The notes under the pieces: generated by a model
What the model was told of the DNA's origin: nothing
The model's database searches: none
The model's input: the letters and a program-made list of their open reading frames with translations, nothing else
Assembly (NCBI GenBank): GCA_017531065.1
Contig: JAFXLR010000021.1
Span: 1 to 5,441 of the forward strand
Source of the DNA: Bacilli bacterium
Lineage (GTDB): Bacteria > Bacillota_I > Bacilli_A > RFN20 > CAG-826
DNA: 5,441 nt
Reading direction: 5' to 3'
Position numbers and translations under genes: made by a program
Part shown: positions 1 through 4,282 of the stretch, piece after piece
How positions within the stretch are numbered: position 1 is the first letter of the stretch
Layout: every line of letters begins with the position of its first letter

Positions 1-482
1 AGGATCTCGTTCTTTGGAATGACGGAACGATGTCCGTTTACACTGAACCTGGATTCACCGGAACGCTTAGGAATTCATCCATTCCGACTTATTCGACGGA
101 TTATCTGACCCGCAACAAAGCGTGGCAAGTGTGGACTTTTGGACCAACCCTCATCGATAACGGCGCCATCGTCGTAAACGATGATGAAGACGTTGCTAGC
201 CCGCATCAAAGCGGCAACCAACGTACCGCGATTGGCTACGTCGGCCCATACCATTACATCTTCTTTGTTAGCCAGGGAAGAAGTAGGCCTGACAAAACAG
301 ACGGATTCTCCCTTCAGGAAGTCGCGACAAAGCTCTTAGCAAGAGGTTGCACGCTTGCCTATAACCTCGATGGCGGAGATTCGAGCACTTTATACGCCAT
401 CTGGGATAATTCCACGAAGAAGTTCCCAAGCAAAACCAGCCCTCGTAGGATAGGAGACATGATTTATGTGGTTGACGCCTAA
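1..482 (+). CDS. Phosphodiester glycosidase (NAGPA-like) domain protein, 5'-truncated
   Basis: The reading frame is open from the left edge (first full codon at 3) to TAA at 480-482, so the N-terminus lies outside the window and the ATG at 30 is probably internal. The 159 visible residues match the C-terminal half of the phosphodiester glycosidase family (PF09992, related to the enzyme that uncovers N-acetylglucosamine phosphodiesters). Landmarks in order are 'WTFGPTLIDNG', 'RTAIGYV' with a following hydrophobic strand 'YIFFVSQGR', 'GFSLQEVATKLLARGC', the family's signature 'NLDGGDSSTLY' (the common form is NLDGGGSS), and a closing 'RRIGDMIYVV'. In bacteria such proteins are usually exported or membrane-anchored and linked to exopolysaccharide or cell-wall glycan metabolism; the substrate here cannot be told. 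The family call is firm. Any signal peptide or anchor is outside the window. The stop codon overlaps the next gene, which suggests one transcript. Confidence 0.85.
   Translation, partial: DLVLWNDGTMSVYTEPGFTGTLRNSSIPTYSTDYLTRNKAWQVWTFGPTLIDNGAIVVNDDEDVASPHQSGNQRTAIGYVGPYHYIFFVSQGRSRPDKTDGFSLQEVATKLLARGCTLAYNLDGGDSSTLYAIWDNSTKKFPSKTSPRRIGDMIYVVDA
453..456 (+). promoter_or_regulatory. Ribosome binding site for the small membrane protein
   Basis: GGAG lies inside the end of the upstream glycosidase gene, 9 nt before the ATG at 466. An in-frame TGA at 460-462, just upstream of that ATG, rules out any earlier start, so this site and the start support each other. Confidence 0.65.
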
Positions 483-903
483 AAGAAAGATTGGCCTTAG
501 GCAATCGATCATCTGGGTTGGTGTCCTCATCCTTTCGATTGCGTTCAAAGAGATTTATTTCTTTAACTCACACGGAGTCTATAGCGACTACATCCGTTTC
601 ATTTGGATAGCTCCGCTTATCCTTTTAGTGGTTTATCTCGTTTTAGCGCTTCTCTTCCAAATCGATTTCGGCGATTGGGGAAGGCTAGGGCTCAATGCCG
701 GAGTTGGAACCCTCATCGTCTATCAGGCCATCAAAGGCGTCTATGAGATCGCTAGGGTTGAGCCTGAGAACAGCGTCGATGTCCGTTGGGCTGTCTTCTT
801 CCTCATCATGGCTATCGTGGCCATGTCAGCAGGGGTAATCCTCTCAATCATCTACGTCCTAAAGACACGGAAAAAAGAACCCGAACACAAAGAAACCCTC
901 TAG
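466..903 (+). CDS. Small four-helix integral membrane protein, function unknown
   Basis: I do not recognise the family. The 145-residue product has four hydrophobic segments at roughly residues 14-33, 43-64, 74-93 and 107-132. The N-terminus (KRK at 6-8) and C-terminus (KTRKK at 133-137) are both basic, so by the positive-inside rule both ends should be cytoplasmic with two short outside loops. No catalytic motif is evident. The start at 466 is fixed by an in-frame TGA at 460-462 and a GGAG Shine-Dalgarno 9 nt upstream. It overlaps the glycosidase gene by 17 nt in another frame, which indicates an operon and probable translational coupling. A role alongside the glycosidase at the membrane is inferred from position only. 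The stop codon TAG (901-903) forms part of the terminator stem. Confidence 0.75.
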   Translation: MWLTPKRKIGLRQSIIWVGVLILSIAFKEIYFFNSHGVYSDYIRFIWIAPLILLVVYLVLALLFQIDFGDWGRLGLNAGVGTLIVYQAIKGVYEIARVEPENSVDVRWAVFFLIMAIVAMSAGVILSIIYVLKTRKKEPEHKETL

Positions 904-925
904 GCGAATCTAGAGGGCTTTTTAT
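896..925 (+). terminator. Intrinsic terminator, probably bidirectional, with embedded stop codon
   Basis: A perfect 8-bp stem, CCCTCTAG (896-903) and CTAGAGGG (910-917), encloses the 6-nt loop GCGAAT and is followed by CTTTTTATT. The left arm holds the TAG stop of the membrane protein gene. Read on the minus strand, the same stem starts 8 nt after the methyltransferase TAA (927-925) and is followed by TTTCTTT, so it probably also ends that transcript, less efficiently. It sits in the 21-nt gap between two convergent genes. Confidence 0.85.
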
Positions 926-1908
926 TAAAGATAGATGGTTTTTGCCAGGGATTTTAGGTTTTCTTCCTTCATTATCTCTAGCAAATCATCGATGGAACTC
1001 ATTTCCTTTTCCTTTAAGAGGAAGTGGAGAGCGTTAACAAGCTCATCGCTTACGGTCATCGCGTCTTTATAGTCATCATCGCTCGTGTGGTGAAGCTCTT
1101 CCTCAGCAAGGATGATGAGGGCTTTTCTGATAAGGATCAGCATCGATGGCTCAATCCAATAATCGAACACTGAGGAAGGATATTTCTCTTCGAATTTGTT
1201 TAGCTTGAGATATAAAGGCAAACCATCGATCGCGAAGTGCCATAAGTCGGCGAAGAGGTAATCAAATGGGACGGCGTCATTCATATACTCAATCGCATCG
1301 CCTTCATTGATTTCGATCTTCTCTTTGTGAGGGAAGAACGGAAGGATGTTCGCTTTGAAGAGCTTAATAACGCGAGGGTCCTTTTCGATGATGGTCACGT
1401 GGCTCACTTCGTCTTTAAGGTGAACCATATAGGCGAAATAACCTAAGCCAAGGCCAAGGGTGATGACTCTTCCTTTGGCTCTACTAATCGGTTCCTTCAT
1501 GGTGTTTATCTCATGAGGGGTGACGCTCATCCAGATGCGTTCCTTCTCAAGGAGAGCGAGGAACTCAAAAGGCTTCTCGAAATAGCCAAACGGGGTTGTC
1601 TCTTCGTAGTATCTTCCTTTGACGAGCATCTCGTCATAGACGAAACCGACATGAGAAGGTTTTTTGAGGTAACTGAGCTTGAATGAACCGTCTTTCTTTG
1701 CAAGAGGTCTCACATTGATGAAATAAGGATTCTCTTTGTATTCTTTTGGGTCGAGTTTCTTTATCGGGTAGGGGAGGAGGGATTCGTCCACTTTCTCTTC
1801 GCCTTTGATGAGGATGTTATAAAAAAGCGCAGCGGCTTCATTGTCATCCATGGTCGAGACGAGCTTCTTGAACTCTTTGAGGTCTTTTTCTTTGAAAGCG
1901 ATCTTCAT
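925..1908 (-). CDS. Class I SAM-dependent methyltransferase-like protein (spermidine synthase-type fold)
   Basis: The product has 327 residues. The Rossmann methyltransferase core lies at about 146-225: motif I 'VITLGLGLGYFAYM' (148-161, glycine loop for SAM), the acidic end of strand 2 'IIEKDPRVIKLF' (173-184, E175 expected to bind the ribose hydroxyls), 'EGDAIEYM' (202-209, adenine side) and 'FDYLFADLWH' (215-224, post-motif-II strand with D221). This order resembles spermidine synthase and related orphan methyltransferases. The approximately 145-residue N-terminal region contains 'SVTPHEINTMKEPI' just before the core; this looks like a conserved feature of a Firmicutes family of unknown substrate that I recognise only loosely. 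Real polyamine synthesis is unlikely because no polyamine partner genes are nearby. The ATG at 1908 is the first in frame after a TAA at 1920-1918. No Shine-Dalgarno lies at a usable distance, and a TAAAAT hexamer ends 6 nt upstream. Confident on fold, not on substrate. Confidence 0.75.
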   Translation of the reverse strand: MKIAFKEKDLKEFKKLVSTMDDNEAAALFYNILIKGEEKVDESLLPYPIKKLDPKEYKENPYFINVRPLAKKDGSFKLSYLKKPSHVGFVYDEMLVKGRYYEETTPFGYFEKPFEFLALLEKERIWMSVTPHEINTMKEPISRAKGRVITLGLGLGYFAYMVHLKDEVSHVTIIEKDPRVIKLFKANILPFFPHKEKIEINEGDAIEYMNDAVPFDYLFADLWHFAIDGLPLYLKLNKFEEKYPSSVFDYWIEPSMLILIRKALIILAEEELHHTSDDDYKDAMTVSDELVNALHFLLKEKEMSSIDDLLEIMKEENLKSLAKTIYL

Positions 1909-1914
1909 ACGAAG

Positions 1915-1920
1915 ATTTTA
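1915..1920 (-). promoter_or_regulatory. Candidate -10 element of the methyltransferase gene (leaderless)
   Basis: On the minus strand TAAAAT (5 of 6 to TATAAT) is followed by the six bases CTTCGT and then the ATG at 1908. Transcription starting the usual 6-8 nt after a -10 would begin at or beside the ATG. The -35 hexamer at 17-nt spacing (TTTATG) is poor. The gap to the divergent Nudix gene is only 51 nt, so the promoter must lie in this gap or inside that gene. Confidence 0.45.
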
Positions 1921-1946
1921 TGATTTCTTTCCTCTTCCATAAAGCC

Positions 1947-1952
1947 TAGAAT
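1947..1952 (+). promoter_or_regulatory. Candidate -10 element of the Nudix gene (leaderless)
   Basis: TAGAAT (5 of 6 to TATAAT) ends 7 nt before the ATG at 1960, and there is no Shine-Dalgarno sequence in between or just upstream. The spacing predicts an mRNA starting at about the A of the ATG. No good -35 is visible. It stands back to back with the methyltransferase -10 (1915-1920), so the two upstream promoter regions share the same 26 bases. Confidence 0.45.
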
Positions 1953-1959
1953 TGCGTTG

Positions 1960-2367
1960 ATGAGAAAGTCCAAAGTCATCCTTACCAACATGTGCATGCT
2001 CTACAAAGAAGATGGGAGCTTTTTGGTCATCGATAGGAAGAAACAGGATTGGCCAGGCATCAATTTCCCTGGAGGCCATGTCGAGGATGAGGAATCCATC
2101 CCCGAAAGCGTTATCCGCGAGATGAAAGAAGAGACCGGATATGACCTTCATTCAGTCGAGGAATGCGGCTACTTCGAATGGAATGTCCCAAAAGAAGAGG
2201 TAAGGCATCTTGCCATCCTCTTTAGAAGCAAAGACTTCTCTGGAGAGATTCATCCTTCCAAAGAAGGACAAGTGTTTTGGATGAAAGAAGAGGACCTAAA
2301 AGGAAAAGCCCTCTCACTTGATTTCGATAAGGTCCTAGAAATCAGTAAGAAGGGCATAAAACGGTAA
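1960..2367 (+). CDS. MutT-like Nudix hydrolase (possible 8-oxo-dGTP diphosphatase)
   Basis: Nudix enzymes hydrolyse nucleoside diphosphates linked to another group, here probably a (oxidised) nucleotide triphosphate in the cytoplasm. The 135-residue product carries a perfect Nudix box at residues 39-61: G-x5-E-x7-REMKEETGY fits the consensus G-x5-E-x7-REUxEExGU, with E54, E57 and E58 as expected metal ligands. The opening strand 'VILTNMCMLY' and 'DWPGINFPGGHVE' resemble Firmicutes proteins labelled MutT/8-oxo-dGTP diphosphatase; the substrate itself cannot be read from sequence. The length is normal and the gene intact. I chose ATG 1960 over TTG 1957 because ATG is the stronger codon and fits the spacing from the TAGAAT at 1947. 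The 3' end overlaps the convergent acyltransferase gene by 33 nt, with no terminator between them. Confidence 0.85.
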   Translation: MRKSKVILTNMCMLYKEDGSFLVIDRKKQDWPGINFPGGHVEDEESIPESVIREMKEETGYDLHSVEECGYFEWNVPKEEVRHLAILFRSKDFSGEIHPSKEGQVFWMKEEDLKGKALSLDFDKVLEISKKGIKR

Positions 2368-3309
2368 TGGGACGCCCGCGGCACTCATGATGATGATGAG
2401 GACGAGCGCGGCGACAACCTGATGGACGACATAGATGATAAGTGTATGTCTTCCAAGGAAGCAGATCGGCTTTCCCCAAGTTCCTTTGAACCAGGATGGG
2501 AGAAGGCTCTTTTTCTTTTTGTAGACGGTTTTGCCAACCGCGGCGCCACCGAATACGGCAGTGGTAACAAGAAGCGGTGAGAAATAGTCATCGCCGAATC
2601 TCTTCATGCCGATAAGGAGTTTGCCCATCTCACCAAAGAATTCTGAAGCGGTCTTAAACGGAGGGTTGATGCCTGTGAGGCCATGGCCATCAACATAGGT
2701 GAAGTGGATGGCGATTCCGCTTAAAGCGGCCAAGACCATGAAGGCGATGAAGGTCTGCCACCATTTCGGCAAGAAGTGATCGAAGAGCGAATAGAGGATG
2801 ATGCCGATGCCTAAGGCGTGGAGGATGCCGCACCAAATATGCATATCGAAAGTCGGAGTGAGGATGTCGGTCATGAGCTCTAAGACCAAGCTAAGCAAAT
2901 TGGCGACGAGGAAGATCTGAACGCCTCTTTTGATGTTGTTCTTCGATAAGGTGCAAGAAAGGCCTGCTAAGAACATGAACATACCTGCCCAGAAGACCTC
3001 AAGGCAGTGAAGGTTCGTGTAAGGGTTCGTGAGCATCCTGTCGGAATAATCAAGGACGGCTGAGCCCTGTGGCTGGGTAATCGAACAGAAAACGAAACGG
3101 AAGAGTCTCGCAATGGAGATATACCATTCAGGTTCTTGGCCAAGTCTGATTCCATAGAAATCCTTAGGCCCATATCCGAGGGTGTAGCAGAAATGGAGAA
3201 GGACCATTAAAAGGATGGCGATGCCACGAAGGAAATCGATCTCAAAGATCCTTCTGCTTTTTTCTCTTGGGTGAGAGAAGGCTCTAGCAGGGGCCAACAC
3301 CTTATCCAT
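2335..3309 (-). CDS. DUF1624/HGSNAT-like integral membrane acyltransferase
   Basis: The 324-residue polytopic membrane protein belongs to the heparan-alpha-glucosaminide N-acetyltransferase catalytic family (PF07786/DUF1624), whose members move acetyl groups from cytoplasmic acetyl-CoA across the membrane to sugar acceptors. The hallmark is at residues 23-39: 'EIDFLRGIAILLMVLLH', with the D-x-x-RG pair and a His at the end of helix 1. Further hydrophobic segments begin at about residues 104, 130 and 160, with more after that. The C-terminus has 'GRHTLIIYVVHQ' (286-297), a motif shared with related acyltransferases. Bacterial substrates are mostly unknown; modification of an envelope glycan is inferred. 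The frame opens further upstream, but the ATG at 3309 is preferred: AGGAAG sits 9 nt upstream and the extra 25 residues would be Ser/Pro/Arg-rich sequence lying wholly within the PAP2 gene. It overlaps PAP2 by 8 nt and is its operon partner. Confidence 0.8.
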   Translation of the reverse strand: MDKVLAPARAFSHPREKSRRIFEIDFLRGIAILLMVLLHFCYTLGYGPKDFYGIRLGQEPEWYISIARLFRFVFCSITQPQGSAVLDYSDRMLTNPYTNLHCLEVFWAGMFMFLAGLSCTLSKNNIKRGVQIFLVANLLSLVLELMTDILTPTFDMHIWCGILHALGIGIILYSLFDHFLPKWWQTFIAFMVLAALSGIAIHFTYVDGHGLTGINPPFKTASEFFGEMGKLLIGMKRFGDDYFSPLLVTTAVFGGAAVGKTVYKKKKSLLPSWFKGTWGKPICFLGRHTLIIYVVHQVVAALVLIIIMSAAGVPLPFYALLTDF

Positions 3310-4171
3310 TCGTGGTCTCTTCCTTTTTCGTAGGCTTGATGAACTGGGAAAGGAAATTGGTGAGGAAGGAAACGGCAACGCCAATCAAAGCGCCGAAGCT
3401 GGTATCGCTAAGGTAGTGGTAACCGCTGATCATTCTGCCAAGCATGACGATGGCGATCCAAAGGCAAGCCATGATGAAGACGCCACCCTCGTGGTACTTC
3501 AACCTGCGGCTATGCTTGCAAAGGATTGGGAAAAGGATGAAGGTTCCAGCGAAAGCGCAGTGTCCGCTTGGGAAGGAATTGAGGAGGTCTTTATCAGCGT
3601 CCTTAATGTTTGATGAGAGATCAAAGAGAGGCCTAAAAGCATCAGGATGATCGATGACGTAGATGTACCTTGGCCTTTCGATGATGTGTTTCAAAGCAAA
3701 CACGAGGATGAAGGTGACGGCAAAGGAGATGGCCAAGATGAAGGCATCCTTAAGGGCTTCTTTTGGTTTGGCGTGTCTAAAGAGAGTGAACATAAGGGCG
3801 TCTAAACCAAGGACAACTACGGCTCCTCCAAGAAGGCCGAGATACTTGAGTTTGTCATAGAAAACGTCATAGCCAAGGACTAGGCCACTAGCTAAAGGAA
3901 TTGCAAAAAACGCTGCAAATCCAAGGTATTTTACCCATTTCTTCTCGGAATAGCGGAAAGCAAGATAGAGAAGCGGGCCAGCAAATCCAACAAGGGTATA
4001 GCCAGGAACGGAACCGATGTATTCGATAGCAGTCCCAAAAAGATTGTTTGGGGTATACATCTGAATCGCAGTGCTGAGGTCAAAAAAGAATCCGAGGATG
4101 ATTCCGACGATGAGAATGCCTCCGAGAGGTATCCACCAGAAATTCTTAATTTTATTAACTTCTTTATTCAT
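3302..4171 (-). CDS. PAP2-superfamily membrane phosphatase
   Basis: PAP2 enzymes remove phosphate from lipid phosphates or pyrophosphates such as undecaprenyl pyrophosphate, phosphatidate or phosphatidylglycerophosphate, at the outer face of the membrane. The 289-residue product has about six or more membrane segments, the first at roughly residues 12-30, and all three active-site motifs. Motif C1 is K161-x6-R168, but followed by Tyr169 rather than the usual Pro. Motif C2 is 'FPSGHCAFAG' with S202, G203 and the acid/base H204. Motif C3 is R246-x5-H252 with D256, where H252 is the expected nucleophile; the usual Ser before the Arg is Gly. An approximately 30-residue charged loop (170-198) separates C1 from C2. 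The natural substrate is not decidable; BcrC-like undecaprenyl pyrophosphate phosphatase is one option. The ATG at 4171 follows AGGGGGAG and a perfect TATAAT ending 10 nt upstream. It is the first gene of an operon with the acyltransferase. Confidence 0.85.
   Translation of the reverse strand: MNKEVNKIKNFWWIPLGGILIVGIILGFFFDLSTAIQMYTPNNLFGTAIEYIGSVPGYTLVGFAGPLLYLAFRYSEKKWVKYLGFAAFFAIPLASGLVLGYDVFYDKLKYLGLLGGAVVVLGLDALMFTLFRHAKPKEALKDAFILAISFAVTFILVFALKHIIERPRYIYVIDHPDAFRPLFDLSSNIKDADKDLLNSFPSGHCAFAGTFILFPILCKHSRRLKYHEGGVFIMACLWIAIVMLGRMISGYHYLSDTSFGALIGVAVSFLTNFLSQFIKPTKKEETTNG
3319..3324 (-). promoter_or_regulatory. Ribosome binding site that fixes the acyltransferase start
   Basis: AGGAAG on the minus strand (within AGGAAGAG) ends 9 nt before the ATG at 3309 and lies inside the last codons of the PAP2 gene. 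It supports the short form of the acyltransferase over a start at 3384, which would need a start deep inside PAP2. Confidence 0.7.
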
Positions 4172-4181
4172 GACTCCCCCT

Positions 4182-4187
4182 ATTATA
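4182..4187 (-). promoter_or_regulatory. Perfect -10 box (TATAAT) of the PAP2-acyltransferase operon
   Basis: On the minus strand TATAAT is followed by AGGGGGAGTC and then the ATG at 4171. Normal initiation 7 or so bases downstream would leave a leader of only about 3-4 nt, too short to include the purine run AGGGGGAG, which otherwise looks like a Shine-Dalgarno set very close to the ATG. The -35 region (GTTCAT at 17-nt spacing) is poor. Either the mRNA is nearly leaderless, or an unseen upstream promoter makes the purine run a ribosome binding site. Confidence 0.55.
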
Positions 4188-4239
4188 GCGATTTGGCGGT
4201 TTAAATGAACATATGGCTTTGTTTTTATGGCAAAGGTCT

Positions 4240-4252
4240 GCTTCTAAGAAGC
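4240..4252. promoter_or_regulatory. Perfect 13-bp palindrome, candidate operator
   Basis: GCTTCT-A-AGAAGC is a perfect inverted repeat with 6-bp arms in the 111-nt gap between the divergent PAP2 and Sel1-protein genes. It overlaps the expected -35 position of the plus-strand promoter (4248-4253) and is immediately followed by two direct copies of CAATTCG (4252-4258 and 4261-4267, period 9). A dimeric repressor or activator site is the natural reading. No T-run follows on either strand, so it is not a terminator. No regulator gene is in the window to pair with it. Confidence 0.35.
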
Positions 4253-4267
4253 AATTCGCTCAATTCG

Positions 4268-4276
4268 TGTTATACT
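4268..4276 (+). promoter_or_regulatory. Extended -10 element (TGT-TATACT) of the zinc-ribbon/Sel1 gene
   Basis: TATACT (5 of 6 to TATAAT) at 4271-4276 is preceded by TGT, giving the extended -10 form TGn-TATACT, which can work without a good -35. Only six bases (TTGAAC) separate it from the ATG at 4283 and there is no Shine-Dalgarno, so the transcript should begin at or very near the ATG. Confidence 0.6.
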
Positions 4277-4282
4277 TTGAAC

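Noticed and set aside
1919..1924. TATGAT as -10 of the Nudix gene, with TTGAAA at 1892 as -35
   Set aside because: The spacer would be 21 nt, too long for a normal sigma-70-type promoter, and the resulting short leader still has no Shine-Dalgarno.
1927..1936. AGAGGAAAG on the minus strand as Shine-Dalgarno for the methyltransferase
   Set aside because: Its GAGG core is about 22 nt from the ATG, far outside working distance, and there is no alternative ATG at the right spacing.
1957..1959. TTG start one codon upstream of the Nudix ATG
   Set aside because: ATG at 1960 is the stronger codon and better matches the spacing from the TAGAAT at 1947. The two differ by one residue only.
3310..3384. 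N-terminal extension of the acyltransferase to an ATG at 3384
   Set aside because: The extra 25 residues are Ser/Pro/Arg-rich, lie wholly inside the PAP2 gene in another frame, and have no family counterpart that I recognise. The ATG at 3309 has AGGAAG at 9 nt.
3416..3860. Plus-strand frames of 65-68 residues within the PAP2 gene
   Set aside because: The minus strand here encodes the PAP2 catalytic motifs. The plus-strand products show no domain.
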